Shown piece after piece: positions 30,558 to 39,353 of a stretch of DNA of 64,000 nucleotides (position 1 is its first letter; each line of letters begins with the position of its first letter). This DNA is from Actinomycetota bacterium. Its GTDB lineage: Bacteria > Actinomycetota > Actinomycetes > Mycobacteriales > JACQDL01. The DNA is taken from assembly GCA_016201065.1 (NCBI GenBank), contig JACQDL010000014.1:35547-99546 (forward strand), given 5' to 3'. A model generated the notes under the pieces. The model was not told the DNA's origin. It worked only from the letters and a program-made list of their open reading frames with translations, and did no database searches. Position numbers and translations under genes: made by a program.

Positions 30558-31284
30558 GCTGCCCCGCTTCGCCACCGCCCCTGCCCACGTTGGGGCGGTC
30601 GACTTCGGGCACGTCCTGGTCCTCGTCGACTACCGCACCGGCCGCGTCCAGTGCGTGCTGCCCGCCGCCGCGACCCACTGGCGGCACATGGCTGAGACCG
30701 GCTCGCTCGACACCGTTCCGCCGACGCTGGCCGGACGGCTTCTCGGAGCCAGGCTGCTGACCCCAACCGTCGTCCCGTCTCCGTGGCCCGCCCCGGCCTC
30801 GGCCCGGGCCGCCGCCGCGAGCTGGGGCAGCGCCGAGTACCCCGCGGCAGTCGTCCCACCCGCCCCCGCCCCCATCCGGGCGACGCTGGTCGCCGCCGCG
30901 GCCCTGGCGGTGGTCTTCACCGTCAAGCGAGCAGGCGACCGGGCCACGGCGATGCACCGCATCACCACTGCGGTCCGAGCGGCGATGTCAACCTGCCGCC
31001 GCCCGGCCACCCCCGATCAGGCGAAGGCTGCCGTCCTCGCCGTCCGGCACGCCGGCTGGCACTCCCCAGGCCGGACGGCCTGCCTGGAGGAGTCCGCCGC
31101 CACAGTGCTGCTGCTGGCCTCCCAGCGCCTGGCCGTCACCTGGTGCCACGGCATCGCTCCTGACCCCGTACGGCTGCACGCCTGGGTGCAGACTGAGGAC
31201 GGCACCCCGGTCGCTGAGCCGCCCTCGACGCTCACCTACTCGCCCGTTCTCACCATCGGAGCCCGCCATCAGCACCAGCCCTGA
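30550..31284 (+). CDS. Fused PqqD-like RRE (B1) plus lasso-peptide B2 transglutaminase-like leader protease
   Basis: N-term HVLVLVDYRTGRVQCVLPAAATHWRHM...LLGARLL (PqqD-like); C-term GRTACLEESAATVLLLA...VRLHAWVQTEDGTPV (Transglut_core3 Cys/His). Confidence 0.72.
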   Translation: MPKLPRFATAPAHVGAVDFGHVLVLVDYRTGRVQCVLPAAATHWRHMAETGSLDTVPPTLAGRLLGARLLTPTVVPSPWPAPASARAAAASWGSAEYPAAVVPPAPAPIRATLVAAAALAVVFTVKRAGDRATAMHRITTAVRAAMSTCRRPATPDQAKAAVLAVRHAGWHSPGRTACLEESAATVLLLASQRLAVTWCHGIAPDPVRLHAWVQTEDGTPVAEPPSTLTYSPVLTIGARHQHQP

Positions 31285-31846
31285 CCCGATCCTGTGGATC
31301 AGCACCGGCACCTGCGCGCTTGGCCCCTACCGACCCGACCTAGTCGAGACGTACTGGCGCTGGGAACAGGACCCCGCACTGCTCGTCGGCTACGGCCGCC
31401 AGCAGCCCGAGTCCCTGGAAACCCGAACCGAAGGCATGGCCGCGCAGGTCAGAGGCGACAACATCCGCTTCACCATCTACGACCTGGCCTCCGGTCCGCC
31501 CACCCCCGCCGGCGTCAGCACGCTCCTGCCGGACCCGGCCGTCCGGACCGCCGAGTACGTGATCATGCTCGCACCGGAAGCCCGCGGGAAGGGCCTCGGA
31601 ACCCAGGCGACCTGGCTTACCCTCGACTACGCCTTCCACATCACCAACCTGCGGATGGTCTGGCTCAAGGTCCTCAGCCCCAACAGGCCCGCCATCCGTG
31701 CCTACGAGAAGGCCGGCTTCCGCACCGTCGGCGCCCTCCGGGAAGCCGGGTACTGGCTCGGACAGGTCTGCGACGAGATCGTCATGGACGCCCTCGCAAC
31801 CGACTTCACCAGCCCCTCCGTGATCACGCCGCTGCGGCCCGAGTAG
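31268..31846 (+). CDS. GNAT-family N-acetyltransferase (AlbT-like candidate)
   Basis: Continuous frame STSPDPILWISTGTCALGPYRPDLVETYWRWEQDP...EARGKGLGTQATWLTLDYAF...NRPAIRAYEKAGF; only in-frame ATG is at 31436, so the true start is uncertain. Confidence 0.75.
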   Translation: MSTSPDPILWISTGTCALGPYRPDLVETYWRWEQDPALLVGYGRQQPESLETRTEGMAAQVRGDNIRFTIYDLASGPPTPAGVSTLLPDPAVRTAEYVIMLAPEARGKGLGTQATWLTLDYAFHITNLRMVWLKVLSPNRPAIRAYEKAGFRTVGALREAGYWLGQVCDEIVMDALATDFTSPSVITPLRPE

Positions 31847-32262
31847 CCCGTCAGCGGTCTCCAGCAGGCAGTGCTGCGGCTCCCGCTACCGACTGCCGGT
31901 CCGGCCCGGGCCCGGGCCCGGGCCGCGAACGAACCCAGCCCGCCGAACCGGGCGGCCACCTCGACGCCAACCTCGACCACGAGCCCGCGCGACCGGCACC
32001 ACGCCAGCCGGGCGCCGTTGACCCGAGCAATCTCGGCAGCGAGCCCGCAGGCGTCCTCGCCAGCTCCGTCAGCCAGCCGACGGGCGGCCGCGAGGGCCGC
32101 GAGATCTGCCGCGGCCTCGGCGCGATGCCGGGCAATGGTGGCCGCACCACGAACCGTTACCCCACCCGCCACCAAGGTGATCAAAGTGATCAAAGTGATC
32201 AAACCGACCAACCACACCGTAGCGCTTCCCCGCTCGCCCATACCCCGAAGACGCCTGGTCAC
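31702..32262 (-). CDS. Rv3654c-like TadE/TadG-family helicase/secretion neighborhood protein (3' end extended antisense to the GNAT gene)
   Basis: GERGSATVWLVGLITLITLITLVAGGVTVRGAATIARHRAEAAADLAALAAA; C-terminal ~50 aa antisense to the GNAT CDS. Confidence 0.7.
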   Translation of the reverse strand: MTRRLRGMGERGSATVWLVGLITLITLITLVAGGVTVRGAATIARHRAEAAADLAALAAARRLADGAGEDACGLAAEIARVNGARLAWCRSRGLVVEVGVEVAARFGGLGSFAARARARAGPAVGSGSRSTACWRPLTGYSGRSGVITEGLVKSVARASMTISSQTCPSQYPASRRAPTVRKPAFS

Positions 32263-32642
32263 GGCGCACCGGGCTCGCGGTAGGCCACCGCGCTGCCGCG
32301 CACCGCGATCCCTGGTCCGCTCGGCCCGAGCACACGCACCCGAGCCTGGACGGTGACCACCACCCGGTCCGACCCGACCATGACCGCGACCACGCTGCCG
32401 GCAGGACCGGCCGTCTCCGCGAGCTCGCGCACCACGGATGTCGGTTCAGATCGCGCGGCCGCGCGGGCGGCCTCACGGGCCGCATCCTGGCAACGGAGCT
32501 GAGCGCCGAGCGCGGCGAGGCTACTCATCGCGAACACGGCAAGGAGCACCAGCACCGGCAGCACAGCAGCCGTTTCGGCGGTGACCGCACCACGCTCCCG
32601 CCGGGGTGCGGCACCCTCCACATGGTGTGCGCCGGAGCTCAC
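32259..32642 (-). CDS. TadE-like minor pilin (Rv3655c-like)
   Basis: RGAVTAETAAVLPVLVLLAVFAMSSLAALGAQLRCQDAAREAARAAAR. Confidence 0.8.
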   Translation of the reverse strand: MSSGAHHVEGAAPRRERGAVTAETAAVLPVLVLLAVFAMSSLAALGAQLRCQDAAREAARAAARSEPTSVVRELAETAGPAGSVVAVMVGSDRVVVTVQARVRVLGPSGPGIAVRGSAVAYREPGAP

Positions 32643-32848
32643 CAGTTGACCTGAAGGGCGTCGGTGACGATCCGCGTGAGCGTGGCCAGGACCGTGCCGC
32701 TCGTCACGACCTTGTACAGGACCGCCGCGAAGGCGACGGCGGCCATCGTGCCGACCGCGTACTCGGCGGTGGTCATTCCTTCCTCGCACCGACTTAGCCG
32801 GAGCAGCAATGTGCGCACCGATGGTCTCCCTTCATTGTGGATGATCAT
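32639..32848 (-). CDS. DUF4244 Flp-like pilin (Rv3656c-like)
   Basis: CEEGMTTAEYAVGTMAAVAFAAVLYKVVTS. Confidence 0.85.
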   Translation of the reverse strand: MIIHNEGRPSVRTLLLRLSRCEEGMTTAEYAVGTMAAVAFAAVLYKVVTSGTVLATLTRIVTDALQVNW

Positions 32849-33582
32849 GGCAACACCTCGGCTGCGATCCCGAGCACTGTCGGGACCACGCCGAGACAGA
32901 CGAAGGCGGGGAGGAAGCACAACCCGAGCGGGAGCATCGCCAGGGCCTCGGCCTGACGGGCGGAGGCCTCTCCCCGAGCCGAGGCCTCCGCCCGCGCCTC
33001 ATCCGCGAGCCGCCGGCACGCTTCGGCGAGGGCGGAGCCGCTGTCGGCGGACCGCGCGGCCGCCCGGGCCACGGGCGCCAGCACAGGGTCGGCGAGGTGG
33101 GCCTGCCACGCGGTCGCCGGACCAGCGCCCAGCCCAGCGAGCTGGCCGACACGAACCAGATCCGAGCCCAGCGGACGGCCGATGGCCGCGCCGACGTGCC
33201 GCAGCGCCGAAGCGAGTGGCTGTCCGGCGACGAGGCAGCAGCTCAGCAGGTCAAGGGCGTCGGGGAACGCGGCCCGCCGCAGCGCCTGCCACCGCCGCAC
33301 ACCGGCCGGCTCCAGCCGACGGACCAGCCGATGAGCGAGCATCGCCGCACCGATCCCGGCCGCGAGACCCCCAAGCCCCCCAACGAACGTCGCGACGGCG
33401 AACCCCGCGGCCAATGGGGTGATCCGGCGCCTGCCGTCGCGCCGGATCTCCGTCAGCCACCGCTGACCGGGTGACCGTCGGCGACTCGGCCGGGCGATGG
33501 CCACGGCAAGCCGCCTGGCGGCGCCGGCCGGACCTCGGAGCGCGATCACCGCGACGGCGAGGAAGGCCCAGCTGCCCGTCAC
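32845..33582 (-). CDS. Type II secretion F-family/TadC-like protein
   Basis: T2SF region ADSGSALAEACRRLADEARAEASARGEASARQAEALAMLPLGLCFLPAFVCLGVVP. Confidence 0.85.
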   Translation of the reverse strand: MTGSWAFLAVAVIALRGPAGAARRLAVAIARPSRRRSPGQRWLTEIRRDGRRRITPLAAGFAVATFVGGLGGLAAGIGAAMLAHRLVRRLEPAGVRRWQALRRAAFPDALDLLSCCLVAGQPLASALRHVGAAIGRPLGSDLVRVGQLAGLGAGPATAWQAHLADPVLAPVARAAARSADSGSALAEACRRLADEARAEASARGEASARQAEALAMLPLGLCFLPAFVCLGVVPTVLGIAAEVLP

Positions 33583-34478
33583 GAAGCCTCCTCAGCCGTT
33601 CGGACGATCCACCCGGTCCAGGCCAGACCCGCGCAGTCGAGGCACACCCCAACCAGCAGCGCGACCTGTCCCGGCGCGGTACCCGTCAGGATCGATAGCG
33701 GGCGCGCACCGATCGCCGCTCCGAGCGCGATACCGGCCAGCGGGAGCACGCCGAGCAAACCGGCGGTCGCACGGCAACCCGCCAGCGAGACGGCGAGCTG
33801 CCGGCGGCGAGCACGACCAGCTCGGGCCGATCGTTCGGCCCCCTCCAGTAACGGTGTCAGCGGCGCACCAGCCGACTCGCTTACCTGCCAACACACCGCG
33901 ACCCGGCCGAGCACTGACGCGGCCCGCGTCGAGCACCCCGCCGACTCGCTCAGCGCCCGCGCGGGGGAGCCGCCGATCCGGCTGGCCGCCGCAGCCTCGG
34001 TGAGCACGCCCGCAACGGCACCGCGGCTGCCCTCCCCGACCGCGCGCAGAGCCTGATCGGGCGGCTGACCGGCACGCACCTCAGCGACCAGCGCGGACAC
34101 CGCCTCGACGGCGGCACCTTCCTCCTGCTCCGCTGCGCGCCGCAGCCGGCCACGGCGGAGAAGTTGGGCAGCAACCCCGCTGCCGAGCCCGGCAGCGGAT
34201 CCGACAACCGGGCCGGCCAACCCCGTGCCGACGAGCCCCACGCCGACGGCGAACAGCACCGCCACCTCACGCTTGACTACCAGCGCCCGGGTACGGGCGA
34301 GCACTCGGGAGGGGCCACTGCGCCCCCCGGCGGGGCCACGGAGGACCCGCCCCACCCGGACGGCGCCCGCTGGCTGCAGCGGCCGCACGGCGAGCAACGC
34401 CGCCGCAGCCAGCGCGGATGCCACCGCGGTCAGCATGGGGCCCGCAGCATGCCCGCGAGCTCGGCGGCCGCCGGACAT
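33579..34478 (-). CDS. Type II secretion F-family/TadB-like protein
   Basis: VCWQVSESAGAPLTPLLEGAERSARAGRARRRQL; start probably internal. Confidence 0.82.
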   Translation of the reverse strand: MSGGRRARGHAAGPMLTAVASALAAAALLAVRPLQPAGAVRVGRVLRGPAGGRSGPSRVLARTRALVVKREVAVLFAVGVGLVGTGLAGPVVGSAAGLGSGVAAQLLRRGRLRRAAEQEEGAAVEAVSALVAEVRAGQPPDQALRAVGEGSRGAVAGVLTEAAAASRIGGSPARALSESAGCSTRAASVLGRVAVCWQVSESAGAPLTPLLEGAERSARAGRARRRQLAVSLAGCRATAGLLGVLPLAGIALGAAIGARPLSILTGTAPGQVALLVGVCLDCAGLAWTGWIVRTAEEAS

Positions 34479-35566
34479 TCCGCGCCGTCCCGCCGCCAGG
34501 CCGGCACGGCGCGGACCCAGTCGCCGTCCCGCCGCAAGACACTCAGCTCCTTGACGAACCGGACACCGTCGCCGCCCCGCCGCAGGTGAAGGACGAGCCG
34601 CACGGCCGCCGCGAGCTGGCTGTGCACCGCGGCCCGCCCCAGTCCACCGAGCGCACCCAGCGCCTCCAACCGAGCCGGCACCTCGGACGCGCTGTTGGCA
34701 TGGACCGTCCCCGCCCCACCCTCGTGGCCGGTGTTCAACGCACCGAGCAGGTCCGCGATCTCGGCACCCCGCGCCTCGCCGAGCACCAGGCGGTCCGGGC
34801 GCATCCGCAACGCCTGGCGCACGAGATCACGAAGGGTCACCTCGCCTGCCCCCTCGACGTTCGGCCTGCGGGCCGCCAGCCGCACCACGTGCGGATGGCA
34901 CGGATCGAGCTCCGGGGCATCCTCGACGAGGATCACTCGCTCGGTCGGGCTGGCCAGCCCCAACAGGGCAGCGAGCAGGGTGGTCTTCCCACTGCCCGTC
35001 CCACCCGACACGAGGAACGACCACCGTCCGGAGACGACCGCGGTGACCAGCCGCGCGGAGACCGGCGTCAGGGTGCCCAGCTCGACAAGCCGGGGCACGG
35101 AGAACGCGGTCGGCCGCAGGACTCGCAACGACAGGCAGGTACCGCCCGCGGCGATGGGCGCGAGCACGGCGTGCAACCGCACCCCACCGCTCAACGGAAC
35201 ATCGACCCACGGCTGCGCTCCGTCGAGCCGCCGCCCCGCCGAGACCGCCAGCCGCTGCGCGAGCCGCCGCACGGCCGCGTCGTCGGCGAACCGCACCGGT
35301 ACCCGGCAGAGCCCAGCCCCACGATCCACCCACACCTCCGCAGGACCGTTGACCAGGACATCGGTTACCTCGGGGTCCCTCAGCAACGGCTCCAGGGGTC
35401 CGGCGCCGACAAGCTCAGCCTGCGCCTGGCGCACCAACGCCAGCAGCTCTGCTTCTCCGGTGAGACCGCCAGCCTCGACCCGCACCAGCTCCGCCACCAC
35501 GGCCGGCGTCGCCTCGCGACCGCTGCCGGCCAGCCTGCGGCGTACCCGCTCGACCACGTCCGTCAA
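34430..35566 (-). CDS. TadA/CpaF-family secretion ATPase
   Basis: VSGGTGSGKTTLLAALLGL, VEDAPEL, RPDRLVLGEARGAE, GTVHANSA; TTG start overlapping upstream stop (GTG at 35557 possible). Confidence 0.92.
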   Translation of the reverse strand: MTDVVERVRRRLAGSGREATPAVVAELVRVEAGGLTGEAELLALVRQAQAELVGAGPLEPLLRDPEVTDVLVNGPAEVWVDRGAGLCRVPVRFADDAAVRRLAQRLAVSAGRRLDGAQPWVDVPLSGGVRLHAVLAPIAAGGTCLSLRVLRPTAFSVPRLVELGTLTPVSARLVTAVVSGRWSFLVSGGTGSGKTTLLAALLGLASPTERVILVEDAPELDPCHPHVVRLAARRPNVEGAGEVTLRDLVRQALRMRPDRLVLGEARGAEIADLLGALNTGHEGGAGTVHANSASEVPARLEALGALGGLGRAAVHSQLAAAVRLVLHLRRGGDGVRFVKELSVLRRDGDWVRAVPAWRRDGAECPAAAELAGMLRAPC

Positions 35567-36621
35567 CCCGCCACCTGCCCAGCCGCCCTCGCGAGCAAGC
35601 GTTCGGCGAGCCTGGTCAGTGCGCCGCGGCGGTGTCCGGGTGGTTCGCCGAGGTCCAGCGCACGAGCCAGCCAGGGCTCCGTCCGAAATTCTCCGGCCAC
35701 CTCGATGTTCAGGGCCGCCGCGATCTCCGATGTCGACAGCCCACCGGCCCGGTCGCGACGGACCACCAGCTCCGGGGCGACCGCCCAATGGCGGGCCCAG
35801 CGGACCATCTGGCCAGCCGCGGCGACGGCGCGGACCTCGTTGGTCACGACAAGCAGGACGCGGGTCGACGCCAACATCGCCGCCTCGGCGTTGTGCCCCA
35901 ACGCCCGGGAGACATCCACCACCACGGGGTCGGCGCACCGCCGACCCGCCGACAGAACCGCACGCACCGCAGTGGTCGGGAGGTCCAGCGGGTCTTCCCG
36001 ACCGGTCGAGAGCACCGCGACCCCACCGGCTTCGGGAAGCGCCGCGCGCAACGCAGCCGCAGGGAGCGGACCAGCGACCGCCCGCAGGTCGTGCCAGCGC
36101 GCGCCGCTGGACTGCTCGGCCCCCAGGAGGAGGTCGGCACCGCCGCCCAACGGATCGATGTCGACCAGCAGCGGCCGCCGCCCCTGCCGTGCGGCGCGCA
36201 CGGCGAGCGCGGCCGACAGCACGCTGGCCCCCGCACCACCTCGGCCGGCGAGCACGGTGATGAGCGAGCCGGTCGGGCCGGACGGCTCGCTGCCTGCCGC
36301 GGCCAGCAGCCCCACCAGCACTTCTTCCGCCGCGGGCAGCTCAAGGACCCGATCCACGCCGAGCCCCACCCCCAGCTCCCACGCGGACGGCGGCACCGCA
36401 CCCGCGCAGGCCAGCACCACGCCGGACCTACGGGAGAACCCGGTCCGGACGCAAGCGGCCGCGCTGTCGACGCCGACCACCACGAGAGGTGCCTTCGCCC
36501 ACGCCGCCGTCGCGGCGTCCGGATCGACCACGCTCGGATCGGCGCCCGCGACAGCGGCCAACCGCAGCAGCTCCTCACGGAGCTCGGCATCGTCGGTGAT
36601 GAACAGCGGCCTCTCCGGCAT
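35563..36621 (-). CDS. CpaE-like/septum site-determining (Ssd, Rv3660c-like) protein
   Basis: ITVLAGRGGAGASVLSAALAVRAARQGRRPLLVDIDPLGGGADLLLG. Confidence 0.85.
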   Translation of the reverse strand: MPERPLFITDDAELREELLRLAAVAGADPSVVDPDAATAAWAKAPLVVVGVDSAAACVRTGFSRRSGVVLACAGAVPPSAWELGVGLGVDRVLELPAAEEVLVGLLAAAGSEPSGPTGSLITVLAGRGGAGASVLSAALAVRAARQGRRPLLVDIDPLGGGADLLLGAEQSSGARWHDLRAVAGPLPAAALRAALPEAGGVAVLSTGREDPLDLPTTAVRAVLSAGRRCADPVVVDVSRALGHNAEAAMLASTRVLLVVTNEVRAVAAAGQMVRWARHWAVAPELVVRRDRAGGLSTSEIAAALNIEVAGEFRTEPWLARALDLGEPPGHRRGALTRLAERLLARAAGQVAG

Positions 36622-36786
36622 CGGATCCCCTCACGGCAGCACGGCGTACCGCGAGAATCGCGCCGGCGCTGGTCTGGCTGAAGGGGCACCGGCGCGGTTG
36701 TGGACAACATGGCGACCGGTGGATAGGCGGTTGCGGCAAATGGTGGAGCACGCTAACCCGCTGGCAGGAGACGAGCCCGCACATGC

Positions 36787-36820
36787 GACGGCCCCCGTCG
36801 GGGGGCTGACGGGGGCCGTC
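36787..36820. terminator. Strong hairpin, terminator candidate
   Basis: GACGGCCCCCGTC-N8-GACGGGGGCCGTC, perfect 13-bp stem. Confidence 0.65.
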
Positions 36821-37046
36821 CAGCGTCCGGCTCCGGGGGGTGAGTCGGACGACTGTGCAGGCCACGGTACCGCGTTCGGTCCGACCAGACGAGAGCCGGG
36901 TGTGCCGGGTGGGCCGCCACCGCAGACCGACCGGCTGTACCGGGACCGGTGACCGGGGCCCACCGGCACTGGGCCACCCGGCGGCATCCGACCCACCGGC
37001 CGCCCGGGTGGTCCGGATCGCCGGTCTGGCCGCCTATTCTGCCTGC

Positions 37047-37865
37047 GTGACCCGCGCAGCCGCGTTCTTCGACCTGGACAAGACGATCATCGCCAAGTCG
37101 AGCACCCTCGCTTTCGGCCGATCCTTCTTCCACAACGGTCTGATCAACCGGCGAGCGGTGCTCGCCAGCGCCTACGCGCAGCTGGTCTACGTGATCGCAG
37201 GGGCCGACGCGGAACAGATGGACCGCATCCGCGACCGGAGCGTCCGGATGGTGGCAGGCTGGGACGTCCGGCAGGTCCGCGAGATCGTCGCCGAGACCCT
37301 GGACGAGATCGTCAACCCGCTGATCTACGCCGAGGCCCTCGAGCTCATCGCGCGCCACCGGGCCGCGGGCGACGAGATCGTGATCGTCTCCACCAGCGGC
37401 GCGGACATCGTCGAACCGATCGGTGCGCTGCTCGGGGTGGACCGCGTGGTCGCGACCCGGCTGGTCGTCAAGGACGGCCGGTACACCGGCGAGATCGAGT
37501 TCTACGCGTACGGCGAGAACAAGGCCGCCGCAGTCGCCGAGATCGCCGCCGAACGCGGCTGGGACCTCGCTCGATGCCACGCGTACAGCGACTCGGTGAC
37601 CGACACGCCACTGCTGGAGCTGGTCGGGCACCCGACGGCGGTCAACCCCGACCGGGCGCTGCGGCGCATCGCGATCGAGCGCGACTGGCCGATCCGGACC
37701 TTCTCCCGACCGGTGCCGCTCCGCCGCCGGCTGCGTCCATCGCCGCTGGTCGCGGGTGGTGCCGCGGGCACGGCCGCCGTCATGGCCGGCTTCGTCTGGT
37801 ACGCCGGCCGGTACCGGCGACGGAGAGCGCAAGTCGCCGGTGGCGAGGTCTTCCCATCCAGCTGA
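37047..37865 (+). CDS. HAD-IB family hydrolase (SerB-like, Rv3661-like)
   Basis: AAFFDLDKTIIAKSSTLAF, DEIVIVSTSGADIVEPI, CHAYSDSVTDTPLLELVG. Confidence 0.9.
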   Translation: MTRAAAFFDLDKTIIAKSSTLAFGRSFFHNGLINRRAVLASAYAQLVYVIAGADAEQMDRIRDRSVRMVAGWDVRQVREIVAETLDEIVNPLIYAEALELIARHRAAGDEIVIVSTSGADIVEPIGALLGVDRVVATRLVVKDGRYTGEIEFYAYGENKAAAVAEIAAERGWDLARCHAYSDSVTDTPLLELVGHPTAVNPDRALRRIAIERDWPIRTFSRPVPLRRRLRPSPLVAGGAAGTAAVMAGFVWYAGRYRRRRAQVAGGEVFPSS

Positions 37866-38026
37866 GGTCGGCGTACAAAGGAGTTACGGAAGCGGTTCGC
37901 GAGAACCACACACCGCGCACGACACCGGGCACCCACGCGCGACCAGCCGCGGGAGGCACGAACGGGACAGACCCTCGGGTCGGATCCCGTCGAACAGGTG
38001 CACGCCTGGTAACCCGGCGGCCGTGC

Positions 38027-38057
38027 CGAACGGCGCCTCGCAGCGAGGCGCCGTTCG
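38027..38057. terminator. Hairpin terminator candidate between convergent genes
   Basis: CGAACGGCGCCTC-GCAGC-GAGGCGCCGTTCG. Confidence 0.65.
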
Positions 38058-38143
38058 CTACGACCACCCAACAATCGCGCGGACCAGCGGGCCACCGAGC
38101 GGTCACGGGCCGGCCTGACCTGGCCTCCACCGCGAAACCGCCC

Positions 38144-39352
38144 TCACAGCACGCTGGCGAGCGCCGTGGTCAACCGCTCGGTGTGCCTGACGTCGTTGTA
38201 CGCCGCGAAGGAGGCGCGCACGAGCGTGCGCCCGGACCACGCGTGCACCGGCACCTCGATCCGGAAGTCCTCGCGGAGGCGGCGCTGCAGCTCGTCCGGA
38301 CTACCCGACCAGGGCACCGGCGCGCTGGCGAGCTGCGCGTGCCAGGCCGAGCCGGGCTGGTACAACGGCGACCCACCGAAGCGCTCCGCCACCGCCGCCA
38401 CGAAACCCGCCGCCAGCCCCCGGCCGCGGGCCGCGACCGCCGGCCAGCTGTGCCGCTCGGTGAAGGAGATGGCGGCCGGCACGGACAGCACAGCGGCCGG
38501 GTCGTAGGTGCCCCGCCACCCGTGCCGCTGCGCGAAGGACGTGCCCGGCGCCGCGCCCCACGACACGACCAGCGGCTGCACGACGTCGCGCAGCGGCTCC
38601 GACACCCAGCAGAAGGCCGACCCCTTGGGCGCGCACAACCACTTGTGGCAGTTGCCGATGTAGGCGTCCGGACCGACCACGGCGAGGTCCAGCGGAAGCT
38701 GGCCCGGCACGTGTGCACCATCGACGACGGACAGGATCGATCGGTCCCGGGCCCAGTGGCAGATCTCCGCCGCCGGCAGCACCGCCCCGGTCACCGCGGC
38801 CAGGTGGGAGAAGAACACCACCCTGGTCCGGTCGGTCGCCGCTGCCGCCAGCGCGGCCACCACCTCGGCGGGGTCCACCAGCGGGCTGGGCAGCGGCACG
38901 GTGACCAGCCGGGCGCCGGTTGCCCGGGCGACGGCCTCCCAGGCGTACACGCAGCCGCCGTACTCCTGGTCGGTCAGCAGCACCTCGTCGCCGTCGTGCA
39001 GCTCCAGCGCCCGGGCGACGGTGTTCACCCCGGTCGTCGTGTTCGGGACGAAGACGAGCCCCGACACCTCCGCCCCGATGTAGTCGGCCAGCCGCTGCCG
39101 GGCGGCATCCAGACGAGCCTCGTACTCCCGGACGAGGAACTCCACCGGCTGCCGTTCGAGTTCCATCTGCAGCCGCTGGTACGCCTCGAACACCGGCCGG
39201 GGGCAGGCGCCGAACGACCCGTGGTTGAGGTAGGTCCAGCTCGGGTCGAGCAGGTACACGTCCCTCATGACGCCGGCCGAGGGTGCCGGGATCCGGCTCT
39301 CCGGACTCCCGCTCTCCGGACTCCCGGCGGTCGGCGTGGTGGTCAACGACAT
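38144..39352 (-). CDS. PLP-dependent aminotransferase class V (isopenicillin N epimerase-like)
   Basis: YLNHGSFGACPRPVFEAYQ, VFVPNTTTGVNTVAR, SVVDGAHVPGQLPLDLA, YIGNCHKWLCAPKGSAF. Confidence 0.88.
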   Translation of the reverse strand: MSLTTTPTAGSPESGSPESRIPAPSAGVMRDVYLLDPSWTYLNHGSFGACPRPVFEAYQRLQMELERQPVEFLVREYEARLDAARQRLADYIGAEVSGLVFVPNTTTGVNTVARALELHDGDEVLLTDQEYGGCVYAWEAVARATGARLVTVPLPSPLVDPAEVVAALAAAATDRTRVVFFSHLAAVTGAVLPAAEICHWARDRSILSVVDGAHVPGQLPLDLAVVGPDAYIGNCHKWLCAPKGSAFCWVSEPLRDVVQPLVVSWGAAPGTSFAQRHGWRGTYDPAAVLSVPAAISFTERHSWPAVAARGRGLAAGFVAAVAERFGGSPLYQPGSAWHAQLASAPVPWSGSPDELQRRLREDFRIEVPVHAWSGRTLVRASFAAYNDVRHTERLTTALASVL

Positions 39353-39353
39353 C

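Noticed and set aside
31905-31925. (GGGCCC)n tract as a structured RNA
   Set aside because: Low-complexity GC repeat within the Arg/Ala-rich coding region of the Tad-like gene; no independent support
34418-36952. 844-aa plus-strand ORF
   Set aside because: Antisense to the TadA/Ssd genes, which have clear motifs
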